Source: Syntrophomonas sp.
GTDB taxonomy: Bacteria; Bacillota; Syntrophomonadia; Syntrophomonadales; Syntrophomonadaceae
Direction of reading: 5' to 3'
Length of the DNA: 64,000 nucleotides
Assembly: GCA_016841875.1 (NCBI GenBank)
Contig: JAENYG010000006.1
Location: 124,001-188,000, forward strand
The position numbers were made by a program, and so were the translations under genes. Of the stretch, positions 55,814 through 64,000 are shown one piece after another. The notes under the pieces were generated by a model. That model saw nothing but the letters and a program-made list of their open reading frames with translations. It had not been told where the DNA came from and did not search any database. Position 1 is the first letter of the stretch; every line of letters starts with the position of its first letter.

Positions 55814-58477
55814 ATGAAAGACCATCAGGGGACGGTTACTCCGCTTAGCGATAAATTAAAAAGGTTTTCCCCTAACACGGCTGAAGAACTCCAAATTCAG
55901 CTTGGAGTTCTGGGGCAGCTCAACCAGCCGCTTATAGTTCTCGACATGGAAGAACGGATCATAGGATGGAATAAACAGGCCGAAGAACTCTACCAGTATT
56001 CCTTTGAGGAAGTAGTCGAGCGCAAGTTAGATGAGATTCATAAATACTCCTGGCTAAAAAGCGGTGATCACGAACTGGCCAATAAGGCTCTGGCCAACTA
56101 TGGTTCTTGGACCGGGGAAAACCTTCATGTTACTAAAGCTGGAAACCAGATTTATGTTGAAATGTCACTCAGCTTCTTAACGAATTCCCTGGGACAGAAG
56201 CAAGGTCTTATTTATCTAATAAGAGATATAAGTGACTATACCCGGGCAGTAAATGAAATGAAGCTGAGCAATGCACATTACCGGGATATTATTGAAGATC
56301 AGTCCGAGATGATCTGCCGATTCCTTCCTGATTTTACCATAACTTACGCTAATGATGCTTTCTGTACTTCTTTTGGGATAGAAAAAGAGACTATTATAAG
56401 CAGCAGTCTCTTGAATTATGTTTCCAGGAGTCATGGTATTGCCCTGCAAGATAACTTGAAATTGCTGAGCCCTGAAACTCCAGCAGCTGTTCAGGAAGAG
56501 CAGATGAAATTATTTGATGATAATATACATTGGGTTGAATGGACTAACCGGGCCATATTTAATTCTAATGGCAGCCTGCTTGAGTATCAGTCAGTAGGAC
56601 GAGGAGTAACCCTTCGCAAACAGGTGGAAAAAGCTCTGCAGCAAAGCGAAAGAAAATACCGCTCTTTATTCAATTCCATGCATGAAGGTTTTGCCCTGCT
56701 GGAAATGATTAATGATGATAACAACCATCCCTATGATTTTAAATATATCGATGTCAACCCAGCTTTTGAAAGAATATATGGATTAACCCGGCAGCAGGTA
56801 GTAGGAAAAACCGGGTATGATATACTGCTTCCGGAAGAAGTTATTTATCGTGCTAATGTATATGGGAAAGTAACTCAAACCGGCCAACCAGCTTACTTTC
56901 AGAAATTTGTTGCCGGCATCAACAAATATTTCGAAGTAATTGCGTTTCGCCCAGGCAAGGGTCAATGTGCGGCACTATTTATTGATATTACTGAACGTAA
57001 ACAAGTTAAACAAGCTCTGGTTGAAACTGAGCAGCGCATGTCGGATATTTTGAATTTCCTTCCAGATGTTACCATAGTAATAAATAGCCGGGGTAATTTG
57101 CTGGTATGGAACAAGGCTGCTGAAGATATGACCGGTATTAAAGCCCAGGATATTTCCCACCAGGGGAATTATGAACATGCCCTTCCCTTCTATGGCTATC
57201 GTAGACCAATACTGGTAGATCTGGTACTAAAACCCATGGAGCAGTGGGAAAAAGATTATCCCTCTATAAAAAGAAAAGGAGATATATTAATAGGAGAGAA
57301 TTTTTGCCCGGCGGTCGGGGAATCAGGTGCTTTCCTGAGGGCTACAGCTGCCCCCCTGTATGATACCCAGGGCAATATTGTTGGTGCTATAGAGTGCATC
57401 AGGGATATAACCGAACGCAAAGAAGCTGAAAAGGCATTGCAGCGCAGTGAGGAAAAGTACCGGCGTATAGTCGAGACCGCCAATGAGGGTATCCTAATTC
57501 TTAATGAACATAATAGGATTGAATTTGCCAACCACAAGATGGCTGATATGCTGGGATACAATGTCTGGGAAATGACCAACATGTCCTTGTTCAGCCTGAT
57601 AGATGAAGAAGATACCCCGGGAACAGAAGCCGTGCTGGAAAAAATGCGCAGGGACCAACAAGCCGAATTCGATATAAAATTGAAGACCCAAAAAGGACAT
57701 CCTTTCTGGGGAATATGCTCCACCACCAGTATACATGATTCCACCGGCAAATATGGCGGTGGGTTGGCCATGATAACTGATATTACCGAAAGAAAAAAAC
57801 TGGAAGAAGAAATGGCGCAGCTGGATAGGATGAACCTGGTAGGCCAGATAGCAGCAGGAATCGGTCACGAAATAAGAAATCCTATGACGGCTGTACGCGG
57901 CTATTTGCAATTTCTTACAAACGAAGAATCATTCAAGCAATACCAGGAGATGTTTGAGCTCATGATTGAAGAACTTGACCGGGGCAACTCTATAATTACT
58001 GAGTTCCTGCTGCTGGCCAGAAACAAAGCGGTAGAATTGGAAGTCTCTAATCTCAACCAGATTATAGAAGCTCTCTTCCCGCTAATCAAGGTAGATGCTG
58101 TTTCTTCAGATAAAAATATCCAGTTAGAACTAGGAACAGTACAAGCTTTATTGCTGGACAATAAAGAAATTCGGCAGCTTATTATGAACCTGGTGCGCAA
58201 TGGTCTGGAAGCCATGAATCCCGGTGGAACAGTGATTATCAAGACCTATAGCGATAGTGATGACATGATTTTGGCAGTTACGGACCAGGGTCAGGGTATC
58301 CATTCAGATATCATATCCAGGCTGGGAACTCCATTTCTTACCACCAAAGATCAGGGTACAGGTCTCGGCTTACCTATATGCTATGGCATAGCCAGCCGGC
58401 ATAATGCCATTATAGAAATTCAAACTAGTACCCAGGGAACCACCTTCCTGGTTCGCTTCAGGACCAATCCCATATAA
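55814..58477 (+). CDS. PAS-domain sensor histidine kinase (orphan, five PAS)
   Basis: 887 residues. About five PAS domains (33-150, 158-272, 280-395, 405-540, 545-660) separated by TLRKQVEKAL, TERKQVKQAL, TERKEAEKAL and TERKKLEEEM linkers. Then HisKA with His685 (GHEIRNP) and HATPase (NLVRNGLEAM, TDQGQGIH, GTGLGLP). Soluble, no membrane helix. Kinase core is very close to that of 43427-45727, so the two are paralogues. No response regulator alongside. Confidence 0.88.
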   Translation: MKDHQGTVTPLSDKLKRFSPNTAEELQIQLGVLGQLNQPLIVLDMEERIIGWNKQAEELYQYSFEEVVERKLDEIHKYSWLKSGDHELANKALANYGSWTGENLHVTKAGNQIYVEMSLSFLTNSLGQKQGLIYLIRDISDYTRAVNEMKLSNAHYRDIIEDQSEMICRFLPDFTITYANDAFCTSFGIEKETIISSSLLNYVSRSHGIALQDNLKLLSPETPAAVQEEQMKLFDDNIHWVEWTNRAIFNSNGSLLEYQSVGRGVTLRKQVEKALQQSERKYRSLFNSMHEGFALLEMINDDNNHPYDFKYIDVNPAFERIYGLTRQQVVGKTGYDILLPEEVIYRANVYGKVTQTGQPAYFQKFVAGINKYFEVIAFRPGKGQCAALFIDITERKQVKQALVETEQRMSDILNFLPDVTIVINSRGNLLVWNKAAEDMTGIKAQDISHQGNYEHALPFYGYRRPILVDLVLKPMEQWEKDYPSIKRKGDILIGENFCPAVGESGAFLRATAAPLYDTQGNIVGAIECIRDITERKEAEKALQRSEEKYRRIVETANEGILILNEHNRIEFANHKMADMLGYNVWEMTNMSLFSLIDEEDTPGTEAVLEKMRRDQQAEFDIKLKTQKGHPFWGICSTTSIHDSTGKYGGGLAMITDITERKKLEEEMAQLDRMNLVGQIAAGIGHEIRNPMTAVRGYLQFLTNEESFKQYQEMFELMIEELDRGNSIITEFLLLARNKAVELEVSNLNQIIEALFPLIKVDAVSSDKNIQLELGTVQALLLDNKEIRQLIMNLVRNGLEAMNPGGTVIIKTYSDSDDMILAVTDQGQGIHSDIISRLGTPFLTTKDQGTGLGLPICYGIASRHNAIIEIQTSTQGTTFLVRFRTNPI

Positions 58478-58589
58478 TAAATAATATCCATAATGAAATG
58501 GTCCTCCTGCAGCACAACAATTCTCATTACATTCCACCTTTTGTTAGCTTATTGACATATTTCACAAATAGCCGTAATCTACTTCTAGA

Positions 58590-58601
58590 CCGACAAGTCG
58601 G
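58590..58601. promoter_or_regulatory. Candidate TetR operator
   Basis: The perfect palindrome CCGACAAGTCGG lies about 60 bases before the TetR start, with the shape of many TetR-family autoregulatory operators (CCGAC-N2-GTCGG). Confidence 0.55.
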
Positions 58602-58660
58602 AAAACGATACTAACGGTTGGCAAAGGGGGGTATGGCAACTGTCATCCCGAAAAGAGCGT

Positions 58661-59239
58661 TTGTATGAATTCAAAAAGGAAATGATAGCCGATGCTGCCT
58701 TTCAACTCTTCCTTAATAATCCATTTGAATCAGTTAGCGTTGATAGTATCGCAGGACATAGTGAAATAAGCAAAGGTACTTTTTATTATTATTTTAAAAG
58801 TAAAGAGGAACTCCTGGGTTATGTAATATGCCGTGGACTAGAGCAGTTATCCTCAAAAATCCAGGAACAGTGCGTCAGCCTGGATAATCTGCATGAGGCC
58901 CTCGATGTGCTGATAGAATTACAGTATCATTATTACCGTTCATACCATCAACTGGTTATATTCCTTCTAAGGCGGCAGGATAGCGACAGCATTGCTGATG
59001 ATTTCCTTACCTCTATCAAGAAAAATTACCGAATTAAGCAAGAGCTGATAGCGGGCATTATTAAGAGAGCCATGGATACCGGTTATATTATCAAAGGTGA
59101 TGAATACCAGATTACCAGGGGTATAGAAAATACCATAAAAGGTTTTAGTCTGGGAGATATGGAGAATAGGCACTCTGAAGAACAGGGAAGGGATCTGGAA
59201 TTAATAAAAAGGATAATCTTTGACGGACTCTTGATATAA
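58661..59239 (+). CDS. TetR-family transcriptional regulator
   Basis: 192 residues from TTG 58661. An alternative CTG at 58640 (seven codons upstream, eight bases after GGGGGG) would give the more typical opening SSRKERLYEFKKEM. Helix-turn-helix at about 25-45 (SVDSIAGHSEISKGTFYYYF), ligand-binding helices after 50. Followed closely by an efflux membrane-fusion gene, which it probably represses. Confidence 0.85.
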   Translation: MYEFKKEMIADAAFQLFLNNPFESVSVDSIAGHSEISKGTFYYYFKSKEELLGYVICRGLEQLSSKIQEQCVSLDNLHEALDVLIELQYHYYRSYHQLVIFLLRRQDSDSIADDFLTSIKKNYRIKQELIAGIIKRAMDTGYIIKGDEYQITRGIENTIKGFSLGDMENRHSEEQGRDLELIKRIIFDGLLI

Positions 59240-59256
59240 GTTTTAGAGGAGGAGAA

Positions 59257-60375
59257 GTGGCATTGAATAAGGAAGCAACTGCCGTTGACGTAACAAATGA
59301 ATTTAAGGGTAAGAGTAATAAACGCAGGAACATCAGTATAGGTATTTTGATAATCCTATTAATACTGGGAACCGGGGGGGGTATTTTTTGGTGGTATACT
59401 CTCAAGACAACCATAAGTACTAACAACGCTAAAGTAACTGGGGATATTATAGATATCAGCTTTCGTACCAGCGGGCAACTACAGACAATCCATGTTAAAG
59501 AAGGGGATCATGTTGAACAAGGACAAATACTTGCTGATCTGTACAGTAAACCGTATCAGATCATTTTAGATCAAGCCCGAGCCGGCTTGGCGGTAGCTGA
59601 AGTCAACTCGGCCAAATTCCCCTATGACCTACAATCAATGGAAGCAAGTATACGAAAAGCTGAAGCAGGTGTTTCATCAGCATCATCCAGCCTAAAAAGC
59701 GCAGAAACTTCTCTAGAAGATGCCAGGCGATATTTAGAAAAACAGGAACTGCTCTTTGCCAGTTCTGCCATATCGGAAGAGCAGTTGAACCAGGCACGCT
59801 CTAATAATATCAGGGCTCAGGCCGCAGCTGATGCTGCACAGGCCGGTGTACAGTCCGCTAATGAGACCCTCAAGGACAGTCAACAAAAATTACAGGCAGC
59901 AAACGAGACCACTCCAGCCCTGCTGGAGGCTCAACTAAGTGCTGCCCAGGCCTCCTTCGCCAGCGCTGAGTTGAACCTGGCAAATACCGTTATCAAGGCC
60001 CCAACCAGCGGTTCTATTCTCCGTATAGCTGCCGCAGTAGGAGAGAATATCTCTTCAGGTCAGACTGTGGTTACCATAGCCGATTTGAATACAACCTGGA
60101 TACAAACCAATATTGAAGAAAATAAAATTGCCAGGTTAAAAATCGGGCAAAAAGTAGACGTCAAAATTGACGCTTATCCAGGTCAGATATTAAACGGCCA
60201 GGTGACCTCAATCGGCAGTGCCGCTCAATCCACATTTTCTCTGATATCCAGCGAAAGCACTTCCGGTAATTATACTAAAGTTGCTCAGCGTCTTCCGGTA
60301 AAAATAGAAATCAAGGACCCGGGTATGATACTTAAACCTGGCATGTCGGCAGTAATAAAAATATATATCAATTAA
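59257..60375 (+). CDS. HlyD/EmrA-like membrane fusion protein
   Basis: 372 residues from GTG 59257 (GGAGG upstream; TTG three codons later is possible). Single N-terminal membrane helix (about 25-50), a biotinyl-lipoyl-like barrel (ITFR.. HVKEGDHVEQGQILADL), a long coiled-coil hairpin (Ala/Gln-rich), and the second half of the lipoyl domain (VIKAPTSGSILRI). Adaptor of drug or solute efflux. No transporter partner is encoded next to it. Confidence 0.85.
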   Translation: MALNKEATAVDVTNEFKGKSNKRRNISIGILIILLILGTGGGIFWWYTLKTTISTNNAKVTGDIIDISFRTSGQLQTIHVKEGDHVEQGQILADLYSKPYQIILDQARAGLAVAEVNSAKFPYDLQSMEASIRKAEAGVSSASSSLKSAETSLEDARRYLEKQELLFASSAISEEQLNQARSNNIRAQAAADAAQAGVQSANETLKDSQQKLQAANETTPALLEAQLSAAQASFASAELNLANTVIKAPTSGSILRIAAAVGENISSGQTVVTIADLNTTWIQTNIEENKIARLKIGQKVDVKIDAYPGQILNGQVTSIGSAAQSTFSLISSESTSGNYTKVAQRLPVKIEIKDPGMILKPGMSAVIKIYIN

Positions 60376-60376
60376 T

Positions 60377-60505
60377 TTATCAAAGGATAAAATAAAATGA
60401 ATGATTTTTATCCTTTGCATTATCACTATACTTATGTTATTATTATTTGATAGTGCTATAAGAGCCTGGAAAACTTCTGTAGTTGAGCAGAAGTTTTTTT
60501 TATTT
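60377..60505 (+). terminator. Two hairpins between hlyD and the DUF2179 gene
   Basis: The first (about 60382-60417, AAAGGATAAAA/TTTTATCCTTT) follows the hlyD stop without a clear T-run. The second (60471-60505, AAACTTCTG/CAGAAGTTT, then T5 or more) is a regular terminator for the TetR-HlyD unit. Confidence 0.7.
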
Positions 60506-60520
60506 TTAGAAAGGAGGATT

Positions 60521-61048
60521 ATGATGCTGATCGAGATTGCTATAGTATTCATACTTAATGCTGTCAGCACCTGCCTGGGAACTTTAAAAACCATATTCCT
60601 TAGTAAGCAGATTATTAAACCAGTTTATGCAGCAGTTTTTTTGGATGCGTTTATATTCGCGTATGCATTTAAATTAATCGCAGAATCTTCAGGGTTTGTC
60701 TATATATTGGCCTTCGCTCTGGGGCGCCTGTCCGGTGTCTTTATTGGAAATTTCATCGAAAACAAGATCGCTATTGGACTGCTGGAAGTAACGGTTTATA
60801 AACATATTGAAGATGGAATAAAACTTGCGGACGAACTGAGAAGGTCTGGTTACTCAGTAACTACCGAAAAGGGTTACGGTCTGCAGGGCAGAGAACGCCT
60901 GGTCTTGAATATCATTCTGCCCAGAAAAGAACTGCCCGAATTGCAGGAAACTCTATCCCAGACCGGCAAGCTGAATATGATGATAAAAAACATTTCCCGA
61001 ACCTATGGGAAAATTGGCGCCCGGCATGCCCCGGAAATGCTTCGATAA
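60521..61048 (+). CDS. DUF2179/DUF5698 (UPF0316) membrane protein
   Basis: About 175 residues from ATG 60521, set by AAAGGAGG upstream. Three membrane helices (AIVFILNAVSTCLGTLKTIF; AVFLDAFIFAYAFKL; YILAFALGRLSGVFIGN) followed by a cytosolic DUF2179 domain with SGYSVTTEKGYGLQGRERL. Family function is unclear. Followed by a copy of the structured repeat. Confidence 0.8.
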   Translation: MMLIEIAIVFILNAVSTCLGTLKTIFLSKQIIKPVYAAVFLDAFIFAYAFKLIAESSGFVYILAFALGRLSGVFIGNFIENKIAIGLLEVTVYKHIEDGIKLADELRRSGYSVTTEKGYGLQGRERLVLNIILPRKELPELQETLSQTGKLNMMIKNISRTYGKIGARHAPEMLR

Positions 61049-61050
61049 AT

Positions 61051-61258
61051 GGCCCCCTGTTCACAGCAGGGGTCCTCAGGCCGACGACAAAAGCGAATCT
61101 CAGCGTTATTTCAAAAAACCCGCTCAATCAACGTACTCAGGTACGCCTCAATCGCGGGATTTTTTCATGCCTTGATCTTCGCTCCTGTCATCGGCCTGCC
61201 ATCTTGCCGCCTTTGCCGACAATCTGAGGCCCCCTGTTCACAGCAGGGGTCCTTTTAT
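61051..61258. repeat. Structured repeat copy, one core between two different hairpins
   Basis: A hairpin (GGCCCCCTG...CAGGGGTCC) at 61051-61075 is repeated at 61228-61252 (177 bp apart), the second followed by TTTT. Between lies one core clearly related to those at 18782-19106: shared CGCTCAATCAACGTACTCAG motif, and outer arms CAGGCC/GGCCTG where the other copies have CAGACC/GGTCTG, a compensatory base-pair change. Confidence 0.85.
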
Positions 61259-61429
61259 GGTGTTAAATCTCCTTACCATCCCTCAACCTATTTTATCAGT
61301 CGCATTGCGCATAGCCCCCATAACTTATTTCATGTTTTAATAGGTCTTTTATCTCATTTTGTAGCCATGACCCTTAATATTCATGACCTTTTTACGTATA
61401 ATTAATAAAATAATAGGAGGTTGACTACG

Positions 61430-62416
61430 ATGAAAAAATTAATTTCCATGACCATGATACTTCTGCTGGTATTGGCATTTGGGTCCGGTACTGCCGCAGC
61501 CAAACCCGGAAAGGGTAACAGCGGCAAATCAGCAGTACAGCTGAACGAGGGAGTAAAACAGAGTCAATCGCAAATAAAATCCAACCAGGCCAATGCCCAA
61601 TTGAAACAGGAACTGAAATTGCAGAAGCAGTTATTTATGCAGTTAGAGAAAACCATGCGCTTCTCAGATACCGATGGTCACTGGGCCTCCAAATCCATCG
61701 CCACTCTTGCCGAGCTCGGTGTAATAACCGGCTACCCGGATGGAAGTTTTAACCCAGATGGCGAGATGACTCTGGCAGAAGCTCTTTCTCTTATCATGCG
61801 GGTTACCGATGAAGATCAGGAAGAGGTAGATCCTGCTGGTGAAGAAGACCCCGTTATAACCGATGAAGATTCTGATAGTGAAGAAGACCCCGGTATAATC
61901 GATGAAGATTCCTCTGATGAGCAAGAAGTAGTTGAAGACAGCACAGAAGATACCGAAGACGAAGATTTTTCAGACGTCCCTGGCTGGGCCAAAGGGGCAG
62001 CCAAAAAGGCCTCCCAGAATGGAATTATCAATATAAATCGTTTCCATTCTGCCACCCAGGCCAACCGGGCCCAGGTAGCTGTCATGCTGGCCAAGGCACT
62101 GGGTATTGAACCAGTGGACTGCAGCGATATTTGCTTTGCTGACGGAATACTAATATCACCTGAAGATTTAGGATATATTACCGCCCTTCAACAGCAGGGA
62201 CTCTTCTGTGGAGATGCCCAGGGAAAATTTAACCCTGATGCTGCTATGACCAGGGCACAAATGGCGGAAGTAATTATCCGGCTGCTCACGGAGGAAGAAC
62301 CGGTTGATGAAAGTACTGGGGACGAAGAAGTCGTTGATGATGAAAATGTTGATGATACCAGCAACTCCGATGATGACCCTGCAGATACAGAAGGTGAGGC
62401 AGAGCCTGCAGAATAG
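61430..62416 (+). CDS. SLH-domain surface protein
   Basis: About 328 residues from ATG 61430 behind AGGAGG. Signal peptide, then SLH domain 1 (FSDTDGHWASKSIATLAELG), a very acidic linker (Asp/Glu-rich, about 125-175), SLH 2 (FSDVPGWAKGAAKKASQNG) and SLH 3 (ITALQQQGLFCGDAQGKFNP). The acidic tail also ends the protein. Anchors to secondary wall polymer. It may bind Ca2+ through the acidic parts. Confidence 0.85.
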   Translation: MKKLISMTMILLLVLAFGSGTAAAKPGKGNSGKSAVQLNEGVKQSQSQIKSNQANAQLKQELKLQKQLFMQLEKTMRFSDTDGHWASKSIATLAELGVITGYPDGSFNPDGEMTLAEALSLIMRVTDEDQEEVDPAGEEDPVITDEDSDSEEDPGIIDEDSSDEQEVVEDSTEDTEDEDFSDVPGWAKGAAKKASQNGIININRFHSATQANRAQVAVMLAKALGIEPVDCSDICFADGILISPEDLGYITALQQQGLFCGDAQGKFNPDAAMTRAQMAEVIIRLLTEEEPVDESTGDEEVVDDENVDDTSNSDDDPADTEGEAEPAE

Positions 62417-62487
62417 AAGTAAAACAAGCAGGTATTAAGTACTTTTTTACATTAAATAGACCCTTGCCTGTAATAATACAATCACGA

Positions 62488-62515
62488 GCCCCGGCCGCAG
62501 CCGGGGCATATATTT
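62488..62515 (+). terminator. Terminator after the SLH gene
   Basis: GCCCCGGC pairs with GCCGGGGC around CGCA, followed by an AT-rich tract with only a short T-run. Confidence 0.6.
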
Positions 62516-62554
62516 ACCGTACTCTGGACGATTCCATGTTCCAAGTAATATAGC

Positions 62555-62697
62555 TTAGTATTTCTTTAAGTACCTTTGTATCTCCCAATTATGCACTGTC
62601 TCTGCATAACTGTCCCATTCCTTTTGTGTCGTATTAATAAAGCTATAAAAGACATGATCTCCTAAGGTTTCTCTTACCTGATAATCCTTCTTCCTTA
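62555..62697 (-). pseudogene. Glutamine synthetase C-terminal remnant
   Basis: The minus strand encodes VRETLGDHVFYSFINTT and on to EIQRYLKKY and a stop at 62555, the typical last 45 residues of GlnA. No upstream GS sequence exists. A relic of a lost or displaced gene. The rest of the gap to 63038 shows no further gene. Confidence 0.65.
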
Positions 62698-63038
62698 TTT
62701 AACATCCCATAAAGTGTTAATCGATCATCTCTGCTAGAACAACAAACTTATGCTAAATTGTATCTACTACCATATAATTATAATAATCATGATGCTTTGA
62801 TGTTATTATTAGCCTTTAAGCAAATCGCCTAAGAATAAGATTTATCCAGGTAATATCAATCTTATAATAAATTTCAAATATTCCAAATGATTCCCTTAAT
62901 GAAAAAATATAAGGCGGTCTATGGACACTATCCATCAAAATGAGTATAGTCGATAAAGACGGTTACGCAGGTTGAATAAATACTACCTTACTTTACCGAC
63001 ATATATTAAATTTGACCCTGGGAAGGCGGACAATAAAA

Positions 63039-64000
63039 ATGCGTATCTTAATAGGTGCAGACTCCTTTTATCCATATATTTCCGGAGTATCTGTTACTAC
63101 TTTAAATCTAGCTTCATATCTAGCGGCACAGGGACATGAGGTGGTGGTCATTGCACCATCGAAAAACCGTCGGAATTATAAAGAGAATTCTGATAAAGGC
63201 TTTCTGGTCTGGCGGGTTGGTTCTATACCCAATCCATTTCGCAAAGATTTGCGGATGGGAGTTTATAGATGGCGCCATCTGCGCGGGTTCATAGCATCCT
63301 GGAACCCCGATGTAATCCATGTACAGGATCCTGGTTCTATCGGTTTGGCCTTGCTGGGACCTGCCAAATCGCAGCTGGTTCCAGTAGTTATCAGCCATCA
63401 TTTTACGATGGATTTCGTATTGTCATATTTAAAATTTCTCCGCCCTGCCCATACCTATGTCAGGAAAAGTCTATCTTCGGCGTTAATCCGTTATTACAAT
63501 TCCTGTCAGCATGTTATATGTCCAAGTCAAATGGTTAAAAAAGAACTTCTGGGCCTGGGTATTACCCAACCGGTAACGGTGGTATCAAATGGTGTCAATC
63601 TGGAGCGCTTTATTAACCATAGGAGTCCAGGCGAAATCAGAACCAAGTATAATCTGCCTGATGAACCACTGGTTCTTTATGTCGGTCGAATAGCCAAGGA
63701 AAAGAATATCGAGACCCTGATGCACTCTATTCCACTGGTATTAGCCCGGGTTAACGCCCACTTCGTCTTGTGTGGTGGTGGTGAACTAGTAGCAGATTTT
63801 AAGAGGATGGCAGAGAAGATGGGATTATCCCATAATGTATCCTTTTTAGGCCCGATCGACTATCAGAGCTCCGATCTGCCACAAATATATGGATCAGCAG
63901 CCTGCTTTGCTATTCCTGCTAAAATGGAAACCCAGAGCATAGTCACCCTTGAAGCCATGGCATCCGGGCTGCCGATAATTGCAGCACGGGCAGGAGCTTT
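63039..64000 (+). CDS. GT4-family glycosyltransferase (partial, 3' end outside window)
   Basis: About 320 residues before the window ends. ATG 63039 with GGAAGG upstream. Rossmann start MRILIGADSFYPYISGVSVT typical of GT4 enzymes such as alpha-mannosyl or diacylglycerol glucosyltransferases, acceptor side HHFTMDF, the second Rossmann half beginning VLYVGRIAKEKNIETL, and the sugar-nucleotide EX7E region (ETQSIVTLEAMASGLPI). Donor and acceptor are not determinable; likely involved in glycolipid or surface glycan synthesis. Confidence 0.88.
   Translation, partial: MRILIGADSFYPYISGVSVTTLNLASYLAAQGHEVVVIAPSKNRRNYKENSDKGFLVWRVGSIPNPFRKDLRMGVYRWRHLRGFIASWNPDVIHVQDPGSIGLALLGPAKSQLVPVVISHHFTMDFVLSYLKFLRPAHTYVRKSLSSALIRYYNSCQHVICPSQMVKKELLGLGITQPVTVVSNGVNLERFINHRSPGEIRTKYNLPDEPLVLYVGRIAKEKNIETLMHSIPLVLARVNAHFVLCGGGELVADFKRMAEKMGLSHNVSFLGPIDYQSSDLPQIYGSAACFAIPAKMETQSIVTLEAMASGLPIIAARAGA

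Noticed and set aside
58632-58664. ATG at 58632 as the TetR start
   Set aside because: It is out of frame with the TetR protein and stops after ten codons.

Overview
The window reads as chromosomal DNA of an anaerobic, low-to-moderate G+C Gram-positive bacterium of the Clostridia. The pointers are TTG and GTG starts with strong GGAGG ribosome-binding sites, copper-amine-oxidase-like and SLH surface proteins, peptidoglycan-binding modules, orphan PAS histidine kinases of the sporulation type, and a heavy investment in formate, selenium, Mo/W and ferredoxin/NADH chemistry. A syntrophic fatty-acid oxidiser such as a Syntrophomonas relative would fit. That is inference from gene content, not a database match.

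Layout. 0-6.2 kb: clpX (cut by the window edge), clpP and tig, tRNA-Gly, a lipoprotein, a TPR membrane protein and a TrmO-like protein. 6.6-18.7 kb: a scrap-filled accessory region that begins with an intact tRNA-Pro gene. Partial copies of that tRNA's 3' end, several still carrying its terminator, recur at 8.4, 9.3, 17.2 and 18.7 kb. Between them lie rsgA, zinc-ribbon genes, broken hydrolase and PEP-synthase fragments, a DEAD-box helicase, a patatin, an internally duplicated orphan protein, two DUF3147 proteins, an ATPase and an AI-2E-type permease. 18.7-28.1 kb: a structured tandem repeat, a 950-residue secreted protein, a CbiM/PDGLE/CbiQ/CbiO metal importer, an L,D-transpeptidase and a lipoprotein.

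28.2-42.1 kb is a formate module. It holds fdhD; two tandem Moco/Tuco-type riboswitches, each followed by a terminator; then a selenocysteine formate dehydrogenase operon (fdhA, molybdopterin-binding protein, moeA, NuoE-like, NuoF-like). A second, convergent operon (NuoE-like, NuoF-like, fdhA) sits behind a possible three-stem RNA, followed by a formate/nitrite transporter. In both fdhA genes an in-frame TGA at codon 355 is read as selenocysteine, with a SECIS-like hairpin directly after it.

42.6-55.4 kb: a PG-binding protein, a PAS histidine kinase, a MITE-like element, then a tungsten-type aldehyde:ferredoxin oxidoreductase operon (ferredoxin, AOR, NuoE, NuoF, NuoG-like ferredoxin, MoaD/ThiS, ThiF/MoeB). 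This operon lies behind a consensus sigma-54 promoter and next to a gene for an AcoR-like sigma-54 activator. 55.8-64 kb: a second PAS kinase, a TetR/HlyD pair, a DUF2179 membrane protein, another copy of the structured repeat, an SLH protein, a glutamine-synthetase remnant and a glycosyltransferase cut by the window end.

How it fits together: the formate dehydrogenases and AOR both use a pterin metal cofactor and both pair with NuoEF-type flavin/Fe-S modules, so they probably exchange electrons among formate, aldehydes, ferredoxin and NAD(H). FdhD, MoeA, the molybdopterin-binding protein, MoaD and ThiF would supply or mature the cofactor. The riboswitches would tune expression to cofactor supply. 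The most unusual features are the tandem riboswitches, the repeat that appears to duplicate terminator hairpins, the tRNA-Pro scar series, the possible RNA before the second fdh operon, and the sigma-54-controlled AOR operon.
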